Source of the DNA: Alphaproteobacteria bacterium
Lineage (GTDB): Bacteria > Pseudomonadota > Alphaproteobacteria > Caulobacterales > Aquidulcibacteraceae
Assembly (NCBI GenBank): GCA_016124655.1
Contig: WGNI01000002.1
Coordinates: 62,001-126,000 of the forward strand
Reading direction: 5' to 3'
DNA: 64,000 bases
This document shows, in pieces, positions 9,218-18,460 of the stretch; the stretch's first letter is position 1; every line of letters starts with the position of its first letter. The translations under genes and the position numbers were made by a program. The notes under the pieces are model-generated. The model saw nothing but the letters and a program-made list of their open reading frames with translations, was not told where the DNA came from and did not search any database.

Positions 9218-9741
9218 CCGCGCTGCTTGCGCCTGGCGCCCGCGTCGGCGCGCGCCACGTGATCGGCGCCATCCTGGCCGTGCTTGGCGTGATCATTCCC
9301 GCGCTGCCGATCGGACCTTGGGCTGCGCAGCCGCCGTTTCCGCTGATTGCGCTGTGGGCGGCGTATGGCTGGGCTTCGGAGCCGAACGCATCCTGGCGCG
9401 CGCCGTTGTTTCTGTTTGCGCTCGGCGCCTTGCACGATCAATTGGCCGGCGGCCCGTATGGCGTTTTCGCGGCGCTCTATCCGTTCGGGTTCTTTGTCGG
9501 ATTCTACGTCAACCGCGCAGTGCGCGCGTCGACCTTGATCGCCAGCTGGGCGGGCTTTGCGATTGTGTGCGCTGCGGTGAGCGGGCTTGCGGCCGTGGCG
9601 GCGATGGCTGCGTTCGGGCGCAACGCGTCCGCGCAGGGCTTCATCGAAACCGCGGCGATCACAGCGCTTTTGTTTCCGTTGGTGCGGACCATCTATATGA
9701 GTGATGCCAGCGCGTTGCAGCGCGCAGTTGGAGGCGTTTAG
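9214..9741 (+). CDS. mreD: rod shape-determining protein MreD
   Basis: A 175-residue integral membrane protein with about five helices, which links MreC and MreB to PBP2/RodA. It is recognised by position (ATGA overlap with mreC, six bases before the PBP2 gene) and by the weakly conserved acidic loop in LGALHDQLAGGPYG typical of MreD. Sequence conservation in this family is low, so context carries most of the assignment. Confidence 0.88.
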   Translation: MTALLAPGARVGARHVIGAILAVLGVIIPALPIGPWAAQPPFPLIALWAAYGWASEPNASWRAPLFLFALGALHDQLAGGPYGVFAALYPFGFFVGFYVNRAVRASTLIASWAGFAIVCAAVSGLAAVAAMAAFGRNASAQGFIETAAITALLFPLVRTIYMSDASALQRAVGGV

Positions 9742-9747
9742 CCAAGC

Positions 9748-11730
9748 ATGTCGCCAAAGCGGGATCTCCAGGCGATTTTCACGAAGCGCTCGTTTCTTTT
9801 GAGCACGGGCGCGTTCGGCGCGCTGAGCGCGGTGGGCGCGCGTATCGCATATCTGCAGACGCTCGATCCCACGAATTACAGCGAAGCGGCGGACGAAAAC
9901 CGCTTCGATACGCGCATCGTGGCACCGCCGCGCGGGCGCATCTATGATCGCTTCGGCGTGCGGCTCGCCGTCACCAGCCGCGATTTCCAGCTCAAGATCG
10001 TGCCGGAAGACGCCACGGACCTGGAAGCGACGCTGCGCGCGGTCGCCGCGATCTGCGAGCTGGACGAAGACTGGGTCGCGCGCCGCGTGCGGGACGTGCG
10101 CAATGCGCGGCGGTTTGATCCGTTGCTGTTGCGGCAGGGTTTGACGCGCGAGCAGTTCGCGGCGGTGTCGGTGCGGCTGCCGGAGCTGCATGGCCTGATC
10201 GCCGATGCCGGCGATGTGCGTCGCTACCCCTATGGCGAAGCGTTCGCGCATCCCATCGGCTATGTGCAAAAGCCGACGGAGCGGGACATCACGCGCGCGC
10301 AATCGCCGGAAGCGGAGCGCGAAGACCTGCCCGCCTATCTGCGCAACGCGGTCTATTTGCGCAATCCGGATGTGCGTCTCGGCAAGGCCGGCGTGGAGGC
10401 TACGTGGGAGCAGACGCTGCATGGCGATGCGGGATGGCGCAAGGTCGAGGTGAACGCGTCCGGGCGCGTGGTTTCCGAAGTCGGCCATGAATCGCGCGCG
10501 CCGAACCGCGGCTCGGGGCTGGTGCTGACGCTGGATGCGGAATTGCAGCGGCTCGCCTTTGAACGCATGGCCGGAGAGAGCGCGGCGGCGGTCGTCATGG
10601 ATGTCGTCACCGGCGATCTTCTGGCGATGGCGTCGGCGCCGGGATTCGATCCCAACCAGTTCGTCAACGGCATCAGCTCTTCGGCGTTTCGCGCGCTGAA
10701 CGAGGATGATCACAAGCCGCTGTTCCACAAGGCGGTGACGGGGGCGTATGCGCCCGGCTCCACGTTCAAGATGATCGTGGGGATCGCTGCGCGCGAAGCC
10801 GGCGTGGAGGACGATTGGCGCGTCAATTGCCCTGGATATTTTCCGTTTGGCGGAAGAAACTTCCATTGTTGGCGCCGGGGCGGGCACGGTTCGGTGGATC
10901 TGCACAACGCCATCAAAGGCTCGTGCGACGTCTATTTCTATCAGGCCGCATTGCGGGCGGGGCCGGAGCGGATTGCGCGCGTGGCGCGGCAATTCGGATT
11001 CGGCGTCAAACACGATATCGGCGTGCCCTCGATCGAGGACGGCATCGTGCCCGATCCGGACTGGTGGCGCGGCCAGGGCCGCGGCGTGTGGACGCCGGGC
11101 CTGACGGTGAATTTCGGCATCGGCCAAGGCGATCTGCTGGCGTCGCCGCTGCAGCTTGCGGTCATGGCCGCGCGGCTGGCGAACAATGGGCGCGCGGTGG
11201 CGCCGCGCCTGGTGCGCGAAACCGCGGGCCTGCAGCCGCCCGGCGAAGCGCCGATGATCCAAGGCGTGCGCGCGGAGCATCTCGCAGCGGTGCGCGAGGG
11301 CATGTACGGCGTGTGCAATGAAGGCGGGGGCACGGCGACGCGCGCCGGCGATCTGCAATTGGCGCACACGCCGGACGGGCGCATTGTCGAGGTTGGTCCC
11401 GACACGCGCGGCATGGAGCCGGTGCGGATTGCGGGCAAGACCGGGACGGCGCAAGTGCGCGCGATCACGTCAGCCACGCGCGGCGTGCATTATTCGCGCA
11501 TTGAATGGCGCTTTCGCGATCACGGGCTGTTTGTCTGTTTCGGGCCATGGCGCGCGCCGCGCTATGCGTGCGCGGTGATCGTCGAGCACGGCGGCGGCGG
11601 CTCAGCGGTGGCTGGTCCCATCGCGCGCGACATCATGCGCGCCACATTGTTGCGCGGCCCAAGCGCGCAGCAGGCCGCCAATCTCGCCGCGCTGGAAAGC
11701 GACGACGACATCCGGTTGACCAGCCTATGA
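9748..11730 (+). CDS. mrdA: penicillin-binding protein 2 (elongasome transpeptidase)
   Basis: PBP2 cross-links peptidoglycan during cell elongation. The 660-residue protein has an N-terminal membrane helix (about 14-35), the pedestal region with PPRGRIYDRFG (60-70), and a transpeptidase domain with Ser338 and Lys341 (GSTFK). The second motif is Ser392-Cys393-Asp394, and the third is Lys563-Thr-Gly. The SxN motif reads SCD, as in many PBP2 proteins. It lies between mreD and rodA; its TGA overlaps the rodA ATG, so stoichiometric translation with its glycosyltransferase partner is expected. All catalytic motifs are intact. Confidence 0.95.
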   Translation: MSPKRDLQAIFTKRSFLLSTGAFGALSAVGARIAYLQTLDPTNYSEAADENRFDTRIVAPPRGRIYDRFGVRLAVTSRDFQLKIVPEDATDLEATLRAVAAICELDEDWVARRVRDVRNARRFDPLLLRQGLTREQFAAVSVRLPELHGLIADAGDVRRYPYGEAFAHPIGYVQKPTERDITRAQSPEAEREDLPAYLRNAVYLRNPDVRLGKAGVEATWEQTLHGDAGWRKVEVNASGRVVSEVGHESRAPNRGSGLVLTLDAELQRLAFERMAGESAAAVVMDVVTGDLLAMASAPGFDPNQFVNGISSSAFRALNEDDHKPLFHKAVTGAYAPGSTFKMIVGIAAREAGVEDDWRVNCPGYFPFGGRNFHCWRRGGHGSVDLHNAIKGSCDVYFYQAALRAGPERIARVARQFGFGVKHDIGVPSIEDGIVPDPDWWRGQGRGVWTPGLTVNFGIGQGDLLASPLQLAVMAARLANNGRAVAPRLVRETAGLQPPGEAPMIQGVRAEHLAAVREGMYGVCNEGGGTATRAGDLQLAHTPDGRIVEVGPDTRGMEPVRIAGKTGTAQVRAITSATRGVHYSRIEWRFRDHGLFVCFGPWRAPRYACAVIVEHGGGGSAVAGPIARDIMRATLLRGPSAQQAANLAALESDDDIRLTSL

Positions 11731-12872
11731 CGATCGCCGCCAGCGCCGCGCGCCGTCCGCAAGGGTTTTTCAATCAGCTCGCGCGGCTGAATTGGGGGAT
11801 CATCACGCTGCTCAGCGCCATCGCGATGGTTGGCGTGGTGATGCATTATTCGGTGTCGGCGGACGGAACGGCGCGCATGCCGATCGAGCACGCCACGCGC
11901 TTTGCGATCATGCTGAGCCTTGCGATCGCCGCGGCGATGGCGCCGACGCGGGTGTGGTATGCGGCGTCTTATGGGCTCTACGGGATCGCGCTTATTCTGC
12001 TGATTGGCGTGGAGATCGCGGGCGAAACGCGCATGGGCGCGACGCGCTGGCTGGACTTGGGCGTGATCTCGCTGCAGCCGTCGGAATTGATGAAGGTGGC
12101 GATCATCCTGGCGCTAGCCCGCTATTATGATGACTTGCCGCCGCACCGCGCCAGCACGCTGTTGTGGACGCTGCCGCCGGTGGCGCTGATCGCCGTTCCG
12201 GTGGCTTTGGTAATGCACCAGCCTGATCTTGGCACATCGGTGTTGATTGCCGCGGCGGGGGTCGCGGTGATGTTTCTGGCGGGTCTGCGCTGGCGCTTCA
12301 TCCTGCCTGCGCTGGGCGCTGCGCTGATCGGGACGGTGTTTGCGTATCAAATGGTGCTGCACGATTATCAGCGCGACCGCATCGATGTCTTTCTTGGCCT
12401 GCGCAACGATCCGCTGGGAGAAGGCTATCACGTGCTGCAGTCGAAAATCGCGATCGGCTCAGCCGGCCTGACGGGCCAGGGCTATATGCAAGGTTCGCAA
12501 TCGCAGAACGATTTTCTGCCCGAGAAGCAGACGGACTTCATCTTCACGATGATCGTGGAGGAGTTCGGGCTCGTCGGCGGCGCGTGCGTGTTGATCCTGT
12601 ATGGCCTGTTGATGGCGGCGGCGATGCAAGTGGCGATGCGCGCGAAAACCGATTTCGGCAAGCTCGGCGCCGCGGGCGTGGCGGCGACGCTGGCGAGTTA
12701 TGTCATCATCAACACGATGATGGTGACGGGGCTGGTGCCGGTGGTCGGCATTCCGCTGCCGATGATTTCGTATGGCGGTACGGCGATGATGACGCTGATG
12801 GCGGGTTTCGCCTTCGTGCTCAGCATCGATCTGCACCGCGATCAGACCGGCGGGCGCGGCATCCTCTGGTGA
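11727..12872 (+). CDS. rodA: peptidoglycan glycosyltransferase RodA (SEDS family)
   Basis: RodA polymerises lipid II into glycan strands with PBP2. The 381-residue protein has about ten membrane helices and SEDS signatures: GATRWLDLG followed by QPSELMKVA, the acidic loop after QPDLGTS, DFIFTMIVEEFGLVGG, and the closing PLPMISYGGTAMMT. The start overlaps the mrdA stop by four bases. It ends four bases before the convergent proline iminopeptidase gene, and no hairpin fits in that gap. Confidence 0.95.
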   Translation: MTIAASAARRPQGFFNQLARLNWGIITLLSAIAMVGVVMHYSVSADGTARMPIEHATRFAIMLSLAIAAAMAPTRVWYAASYGLYGIALILLIGVEIAGETRMGATRWLDLGVISLQPSELMKVAIILALARYYDDLPPHRASTLLWTLPPVALIAVPVALVMHQPDLGTSVLIAAAGVAVMFLAGLRWRFILPALGAALIGTVFAYQMVLHDYQRDRIDVFLGLRNDPLGEGYHVLQSKIAIGSAGLTGQGYMQGSQSQNDFLPEKQTDFIFTMIVEEFGLVGGACVLILYGLLMAAAMQVAMRAKTDFGKLGAAGVAATLASYVIINTMMVTGLVPVVGIPLPMISYGGTAMMTLMAGFAFVLSIDLHRDQTGGRGILW

Positions 12873-12876
12873 GCGC

Positions 12877-13857
12877 TTACCAGCGCGGCAGGAGCAATGC
12901 GTCGTCCGCGGCGCGCACCAAGGCATCGACGATGCCCGGCTCGAGGCTCGAATGGCCGGCGTCATGGATGATGTCGAGCTTGGCTTCGGGCCAGGCCTGC
13001 TTCAACGCCCACGCGGAAGAGAGCGGGGTGCACATGTCGTAGCGCCCGTGGACGATGCGCGTGGGGATGTGGCGCAGGCGCGGAACCTGCTCCAATAGCC
13101 AACCGTCGGAAGGGAAAAATCCGCGGTTCATGAAATAGTGGCACTCGATGCGCGCGAAGGCTTCGACGAAGCGATCGTCATTGAACCGAGCGGGCAGCGC
13201 GGAGGGCCCGGCGATGGAGATCGTTTCGCCTTCCCAGCGCGACCAGGCGCGCGCGGCGCGCAAGCGGGTTTCCGCGTCCTGCGCCGTCAGCCGCTTGTAG
13301 AAGGCCGCGACCAGATCGCTGCGTTCGTCCTGCGGGATCGGCGCCTGATAGCGATCGAATGCGTCTGGGAACACATGGCTGGCGCCGGATTGATAGAACC
13401 AGCTGATCTCGGCCTGGGTGAGCAGAAACACGCCGCGCAGAATCAAGCCGGACACGCGCTCGGGATGGGTTGCGGCGTAGGCGAGCGCGAGCGTTGATCC
13501 CCATGAGCCGCCAAAGACAAGCCATTTATCGATGCCGAGCCGCGTGCGCACGCGCTCGATATCGGCGACAAGGTCCCAGGTGGTGTTTTCTTCCAGCGTC
13601 GCGTGGGGGGACGAGCGGCCGCAGCCGCGCTGATCCATCAGGATCACGCGGTAGTGCGCGGGATCGAAGAAGCGCCGCATCTCCGGGCTTGAGCCGCCGC
13701 CGGGACCGCCATGCAGAGCGATCGCGGGGCGTCCCGAGGGCGCGCCGGTTTGTTCGAAGTAGACGGTGTGCAGGTTCGAGACCTTGAGCATTTCGCTCTG
13801 AAACGGCTCGATGAGGGGATAAAGGTCCCGGCGCGGAGGAGGGGCGGGCGCGTTCAT
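12877..13857 (-). CDS. pip: proline iminopeptidase
   Basis: An alpha/beta hydrolase of peptidase family S33 that removes N-terminal proline from peptides in the cytoplasm. The 326-residue protein has the oxyanion motif HGGPGGG (49-55), MDQRGCGRSSPH, the nucleophile elbow GGSWGS with Ser118, Asp274 in HGRYDMCTP and His302 in DAGHSS. The length and the full triad match Pip. There is no signal peptide. It is convergent with rodA and upstream of nothing else on its strand; the next minus-strand gene (epoxide hydrolase) ends 46 bases before its start and may be co-transcribed. Confidence 0.92.
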   Translation of the reverse strand: MNAPAPPPRRDLYPLIEPFQSEMLKVSNLHTVYFEQTGAPSGRPAIALHGGPGGGSSPEMRRFFDPAHYRVILMDQRGCGRSSPHATLEENTTWDLVADIERVRTRLGIDKWLVFGGSWGSTLALAYAATHPERVSGLILRGVFLLTQAEISWFYQSGASHVFPDAFDRYQAPIPQDERSDLVAAFYKRLTAQDAETRLRAARAWSRWEGETISIAGPSALPARFNDDRFVEAFARIECHYFMNRGFFPSDGWLLEQVPRLRHIPTRIVHGRYDMCTPLSSAWALKQAWPEAKLDIIHDAGHSSLEPGIVDALVRAADDALLLPRW

Positions 13858-13902
13858 GCGCCCTGCCTAAGCGGCCTTGGCGGATGGGGCAAGACCGCGC
13901 CC

Positions 13903-14898
13903 TCAGCCGAAGGTGCGGCGCATCCAATCGGCGATGGCGGCTGTGGTTTCGCCCGGTTTTTCCTGCTGAGTCCAGTGGCCGCATTCACGGATCAGGCAGC
14001 GGGACAAATTCGGAACATGGGTCTCCATGCCGTCGGCGGCGGAGGGTGGAAGCACGGCGTCGTGCTCGGCCATGATCATGAGCGCGGGCTGGGGGACGAT
14101 TTCCTTGCGCCCTTCGGCGCGCTCCCAGTTGCGGGTAAAGTTGCGATACCAATTGATGCCGCCGGTGAAGCCGGTGCGCTGGAAGGTGTCGACGAAGAAG
14201 GCGAACTCTTCGGCGGTGAGGAAGGTCTCGCGCGGATCGAAGGCGGGATCGTAGGCCGCAATCATTTTCAGAAGCGCGAAAGCGGATTCGCCGTCGGGGC
14301 CTTTCTCGCTGGCGAGGCCGGCGGAGGCGGGCATCTCCCGCGGCGGGCGGCGCATGAAGAAGTCCATCGCCTTGCGCACGTCCTTGGCCAGCGCGGCGTC
14401 GGCTTCGCCCGGCTTCTGGAAATTGACGATGTACATGTCTTCGCCCATGCGCGTGCGCATGATGGCGATGGGATCGACAGGCGGCCGGGGCATGAAGGGG
14501 GTGTTGACGCCGATGACGCCGGCCACCCGGTCAGGGTGCAGAAGCGGCATCTGCCAGACGATGATGCCGCCCCAATCGTGGCCGACGAACACCGCCTTAT
14601 CGATCGCTTCCGCGTCGAGCAGGCCGACAAGATCGCCGCACAGATGCTCCATGTCGTAGCTGTCGACCGCTTCAGGGCGATCGGTCAGGCCATAGCCGCG
14701 CTGATCGGGCGCCAGCACGCGAAAGCCTTGCGCGCCGAGGTCGCGCAGTTGATGGCGCCAGGAGAACGCCAGTTCGGGAAAGCCGTGACACAGAATAAGC
14801 GGCGGCGAAGCGGTCTTCGGGCCGGCTTCATACACCGCCATGCGAATGCCGTTGGTCTGAACGAAGCGCGGTTCGGGCCAGCCTGCGAGAGATGCCAT
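13903..14898 (-). CDS. epoxide hydrolase-like alpha/beta hydrolase
   Basis: A 331-residue alpha/beta hydrolase with HGFPE (oxyanion hole), nucleophile Asp108 in VGHDWGG and an acidic residue in MAEHDAVLPP. The catalytic His is in ECGHWTQQEKP, the combination typical of epoxide hydrolases. Two Tyr residues in the cap domain would be expected to activate the epoxide, but I cannot assign them safely. I place the start at the second of two nearby ATGs (14898), nine bases after AGGAGG; the first ATG (14904) is too close to it. It follows the DUF423 gene by 13 bases on the same strand. Confidence 0.83.
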   Translation of the reverse strand: MASLAGWPEPRFVQTNGIRMAVYEAGPKTASPPLILCHGFPELAFSWRHQLRDLGAQGFRVLAPDQRGYGLTDRPEAVDSYDMEHLCGDLVGLLDAEAIDKAVFVGHDWGGIIVWQMPLLHPDRVAGVIGVNTPFMPRPPVDPIAIMRTRMGEDMYIVNFQKPGEADAALAKDVRKAMDFFMRRPPREMPASAGLASEKGPDGESAFALLKMIAAYDPAFDPRETFLTAEEFAFFVDTFQRTGFTGGINWYRNFTRNWERAEGRKEIVPQPALMIMAEHDAVLPPSAADGMETHVPNLSRCLIRECGHWTQQEKPGETTAAIADWMRRTFG

Positions 14899-14911
14899 GG
14901 ACATGCTCCTC

Positions 14912-15298
14912 CTATGTCGACGTTCTCGATTGTTGAAACAATTGATAGCCCGCACGGGCCATGATTGCCCAGCCCAACAGCAGCGATACGCCGCCCAAGG
15001 GCGTGATCATGCCGAACCAGCGCGGCGCGCCGACGGCCATCGCGTACAGCGAGCCTGAGAAGAGAATGATCCCCGCGAAGAAATAGGGCGGCGCGTGGCG
15101 GGCGAGCGGCGCGCCCCAGTTGCGAAACGACAGCGAGGCGAACGCGGCCATGGTGTGCAGGATGTGATAGCGCACGCCGGTCTCGACGAGATCTTTGGCG
15201 TGCGGGTCTGACAGCGCATGCTCGCCGAACGCGCCGATCGCGACGCAAGCAAAGCCTGACAGGGCGCCAAGAAAAGCAACGGGGCCAGTGACGCGCAT
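14912..15298 (-). CDS. DUF423 family small membrane protein
   Basis: A 128-residue protein with four hydrophobic helices and the DUF423/YgdD pattern: an N-terminal helix ending IGAFGEHAL, then YHILHTMA and LGGVSLLLGWA. Function of the family is unknown. It lies between the thioesterase (three-base gap) and the epoxide hydrolase (13-base gap) in a likely three-gene minus-strand operon. Confidence 0.85.
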   Translation of the reverse strand: MRVTGPVAFLGALSGFACVAIGAFGEHALSDPHAKDLVETGVRYHILHTMAAFASLSFRNWGAPLARHAPPYFFAGIILFSGSLYAMAVGAPRWFGMITPLGGVSLLLGWAIMARAGYQLFQQSRTST

Positions 15299-15301
15299 CG
15301 T

Positions 15302-15703
15302 TCAGCGCTTCGGCGGGATGGAGTAAGTGACGACGGCATGCGCGCACGGCGCGTCCGCGCCATCGGCTCTGATGGCGACCTCGCTCACCGCCAGGCTCTT
15401 GCCGAGTTTCAACATACGCGCTTCGGCGATCAGGTCCGCGCGTCCAGGCATGCGCAGGAAATTGATCGATAGGTTGGTGGTCACCGCCATCGGCTGGAGG
15501 CCGATCCTGGAGAGGATGAGCGCGTAGACGACGGTGTCCGCCAGGCTCATCATGGTGGGTCCCGACACGGTGTCGCCGGGACGAATGGAGCCTGGATCGA
15601 AAGGCAGGCGGCATATGGCGGTTTCGCCGTCGGCGCGTTCAACGATCGCCCTTCCGTTCGGGAAGGCGTCCTTGAAGAAGGCATTGAGATCGGCTGGCGT
15701 CAC
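15302..15703 (-). CDS. PaaI-like hotdog-fold thioesterase
   Basis: A 133-residue hotdog protein. The segment PGDTVSGPTMMSLADTVVY forms the central helix with the Asp expected for PaaI-type acyl-CoA thioesterases, and TTNLSINFLRMP is the following strand. I choose the GTG at 15703, preceded by AGAAGGA, rather than the ATG 36 bases upstream that has no ribosome-binding site. It is the first gene of the minus-strand run with DUF423 and the epoxide hydrolase and diverges from the 15803 gene. The substrate is unknown, though the aromatic-degradation flavour of PaaI relatives is suggestive. Confidence 0.8.
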   Translation of the reverse strand: MTPADLNAFFKDAFPNGRAIVERADGETAICRLPFDPGSIRPGDTVSGPTMMSLADTVVYALILSRIGLQPMAVTTNLSINFLRMPGRADLIAEARMLKLGKSLAVSEVAIRADGADAPCAHAVVTYSIPPKR

Positions 15704-15802
15704 GCGCGGTCCTTCTCGCGAACAGAGATTGAACGCCATCGCGGAGAGTTGAACTCGGCGCAGGCCTCGTACACGGTGGCGCCATCATAAGGGAGACGCG
15801 AC

Positions 15803-16912
15803 GTGCTGACCAAGGGCGATGATTATCCGATCCATCAGACACCCGAGCCGATCGCTTTTTCCGGGACGGATCGCAATTTCTACGACCGGTATTTCTTCAA
15901 TGGCTATCGCGCCGACGGCTCCGGCTTCTTTGCTGTCGCATTCGGGGTGTATCCGCATCTCAACGTGGCGGACGCGCATTTCAGCGCATTGCGCGACGGG
16001 CGCCAAGTTTGCCTGCACGCGTCACGCGAGCTGCAGATGGAGCGCATGGACCTCACTGTCGGACCGATCGGCATCGAGGTCTTGGAGCCGCTGCACAAGC
16101 TGAAAATCAGTGTCGACAGCGGCGAGGGCGTGCGCGCGGAGCTGATCTGCGAAGGGCGATCGTTTCCCATCCAAGAGCCGCGCTTTACGCGGCGCAATGG
16201 GCCGCGCGTGCTGATGGATTTGACGCGCTTCACGCAAGCCGTGCGCTGGACGGGCTGGGTGGAGATCGACGGCAAGCGCGAAACCTATGATGCGCAGACG
16301 ACGTACGGCGTGCGCGACCGATCCTGGGGCGTGCGGCCAGTCGGCGCGGGGGACGCGCAGCCGATGGCGCCGCCGATGAGCCCGCAATTCTATTGGTTGT
16401 GGGCGCCGACAAATTTTCCCAATGTCGCGCTCTATTATCATGTCAATCAGGACGCCGAAGGCGAAGCGTGGAATGAGCGCTGCGTGCTGGCGCCGGATGG
16501 CGTTGATGCGCACGGGCATCTGCACTTGAGCGATCCGCGCATTCACATGACGTGGGCGCACGGCAAGCGCTGGGCGGCGGAAATGCTGCTGCAGGTGAAG
16601 GATCCCAACAAGCGCGAACACGTCGTGCGCTGGTCGCCCATCGATACGTTTTTGATGAAGGGCATCGGCTACGGTCATCCGGAATGGACGCATGGCGGCT
16701 ATAAGGGGCGGCTTGCGGTTGCGCGGGAGGATTTCAAGACCGCCGATATCGATCCCATGGCGCCGATGCATCTGCACATTCAGGCGATCTGCAAGGCGCG
16801 GCACGAAGGCGATGGCGGGCTCGCCGCCGACGGCGTCGGCGCGTTCGAGCAATTGGTGATTGGCCCGCATGCGCCCAGCGGGTTCAAGGACGTGCTCGAC
16901 GGCGCAGCCTAG
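15803..16912 (+). CDS. conserved protein, probable AttH/CrtC-like beta-sandwich
   Basis: A 369-residue protein with no signal peptide or membrane helix. It is strand-rich, with many Trp, Tyr and His residues (YGVRDRSWGVRP, FYWLWAPTNFPN, LHLSDPRIHMTWAHG). The pattern resembles the lipocalin-like AttH/hydroxyneurosporene-synthase superfamily. I recognise it as a type often paired with APH-like kinases but cannot name a reaction. It starts with GTG after GGGAGA and is followed 16 bases later by the APH-like gene, so the two are probably one operon and may act on the same compound. Confidence 0.5.
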   Translation: MLTKGDDYPIHQTPEPIAFSGTDRNFYDRYFFNGYRADGSGFFAVAFGVYPHLNVADAHFSALRDGRQVCLHASRELQMERMDLTVGPIGIEVLEPLHKLKISVDSGEGVRAELICEGRSFPIQEPRFTRRNGPRVLMDLTRFTQAVRWTGWVEIDGKRETYDAQTTYGVRDRSWGVRPVGAGDAQPMAPPMSPQFYWLWAPTNFPNVALYYHVNQDAEGEAWNERCVLAPDGVDAHGHLHLSDPRIHMTWAHGKRWAAEMLLQVKDPNKREHVVRWSPIDTFLMKGIGYGHPEWTHGGYKGRLAVAREDFKTADIDPMAPMHLHIQAICKARHEGDGGLAADGVGAFEQLVIGPHAPSGFKDVLDGAA

Positions 16913-16928
16913 TCCCGGAGGTTCCGCC

Positions 16929-17954
16929 ATGCTGAGCGATGCTGAAATCTCCGCCTTGCAGACTTACATGGCGCGCGCGATGCAGGCGGACGATCTGCAT
17001 GTCGAGCGTGTCGCGCGCATCTATGGCGGGGCGAGCCGGGAAACCTATTCCTTCGACGCCACATATGGCGGCGAGCGGGGCGGGTTTATCCTGCGTCGTG
17101 ATCCTGAAGACAGTCTGATCGATACCGAGCGTGCGCTGGAGTTCGCCGCCTATCGCAGCTTTCACGGCCGCGGCGTTCCCGTGCCGGAGGCGATTGCGCT
17201 GGAGACAGACGCGAACATTCTGCGCAAGCCCTTCTTCATCATGCGCCGGATCGATGACGCGTCGGCGAGCTCGCCCTTTTCGAACGACCCTTACGGCGTG
17301 CACCGCGACACGATCGGGCGGCAATTTTTTGAGAATCTCGGAAAGATCGGCGGCGTCGATCCGTATGACACGCAAATGCCTGGCGTCGTCGATACGCCCG
17401 CGCCGGATGAATGCTGGCGGCGCGAACTCAATCACTGGGAAAAAGTGATCCTCGACGACGCGCTGGAGCCGCAGCCGATCGCGATGGCCGCAATCCGCCG
17501 GCTGCGCCGGCATCCGCCGCCGCCGCCGCCAAGACTTTCGATTGTGCATGGCGATTATCGCAACGGGAACTTCCTGCATGACGGGCAGGGCCACGTGGTC
17601 GCCGTGCTCGATTGGGAAATGGCGCATATCGGCGATGCGCTTGAAGATCTCGCGTGGGCGCTTGATCCCTTGTGGGCGCTGGGCAAGCCGGAGCTCGCGG
17701 CCGGCATGATCGACATCGCCGATGCGGTGTCGCTGTGGGAAACGGGCGCGCGTCAGAAGTTCGACGCTGAGCGGTTTGCGTGGTGGTCGCTGTTTGCGAG
17801 CCTGAAGGGGCTTGCGATTTGGATTTCGTCGTCCAAAGCGTTTCACGACGGCAAGAACCAAGATCCCGTGCTGGCGTTTTCCGGCTGGTATTGCGGGGTT
17901 CGGCATACCAAGATCTTGGCGGACCGGCTGGCGGCCAATCTGGAGGGCGTGTGA
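16929..17954 (+). CDS. APH-family phosphotransferase
   Basis: A 341-residue protein-kinase-fold phosphotransferase (COG3173 type). The catalytic loop reads VHGDYRNGNFLHD, and the Mg-binding motif VAVLDWEMAHIGDALEDLAW, both intact. Members phosphorylate small hydroxyl compounds, not only aminoglycosides, and some act next to acyl-CoA dehydrogenases. The ATG at 16929 follows GGAGG. Its TGA shares a base with the ATG of the next gene, so the 15803-16929-17954 trio is almost certainly co-translated. The substrate is unknown. Confidence 0.8.
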   Translation: MLSDAEISALQTYMARAMQADDLHVERVARIYGGASRETYSFDATYGGERGGFILRRDPEDSLIDTERALEFAAYRSFHGRGVPVPEAIALETDANILRKPFFIMRRIDDASASSPFSNDPYGVHRDTIGRQFFENLGKIGGVDPYDTQMPGVVDTPAPDECWRRELNHWEKVILDDALEPQPIAMAAIRRLRRHPPPPPPRLSIVHGDYRNGNFLHDGQGHVVAVLDWEMAHIGDALEDLAWALDPLWALGKPELAAGMIDIADAVSLWETGARQKFDAERFAWWSLFASLKGLAIWISSSKAFHDGKNQDPVLAFSGWYCGVRHTKILADRLAANLEGV

Positions 17955-18406
17955 TGCGGCCGAGCATGGCGCAAATCCTGATGGGCTCCGCCGGCGCGAT
18001 CGGCACGCAGGTTGCGCCGCACTTGACGGGCAACGGCTATGCGCTCGGCCAGGCGTCGATGGCGGGGCTCATCATGGTGCTCGCCGCGCAGGAGGCCGAT
18101 CGCGCGGCGGACGTGCTTGTGCGCGAGCGCAACGCGCTTCGCGTCTTTTTTGGGGAAGCCAGCGTGTCGCTGTTGCCGGAGGATTTGCGCGCGCGGCTGC
18201 ATGAGGCCGCGCACGCGCCGTTGGGCGCGAGTTTTGTCGTCAGCGCGCTGGAGGAGGAGATCGCGCCAATGAAGGCGTTGCTGATCGAAACGCATGCGGC
18301 GCTCGAGGATGAAACCGCGTCGTGGGCGCGCGATCTGGAGGCGCGCGTGTGGGCGGTGCTGAAGGAAGGCGCAGATGCGCGGCAGCTGTTCATGCCGAGC
18401 TTGTAA
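17954..18406 (+). CDS. conserved hypothetical protein, third gene of APH operon
   Basis: A 150-residue helical protein whose ATG overlaps the stop of the phosphotransferase gene. It starts MRPSMAQILMGSAG and holds an Ala/Glu/Arg-rich helical region (about 45-140) without membrane segments or catalytic motifs. The coupling suggests it is a partner or regulator of the kinase. I do not recognise the family. Confidence 0.6.
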   Translation: MRPSMAQILMGSAGAIGTQVAPHLTGNGYALGQASMAGLIMVLAAQEADRAADVLVRERNALRVFFGEASVSLLPEDLRARLHEAAHAPLGASFVVSALEEEIAPMKALLIETHAALEDETASWARDLEARVWAVLKEGADARQLFMPSL

Positions 18407-18460
18407 AACAATCCTGTTCAAAGCCTCGCGACGCGCGTAGGACGGCGCGCTCCAAAGCTC

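Noticed and set aside
9103..11454. 783-codon minus-strand open frame antisense to mreC-mreD-mrdA
   Set aside because: High GC makes long antisense frames common; the translation is Arg/Ala-rich and mreD, PBP2 and RodA motifs are all on the plus strand.
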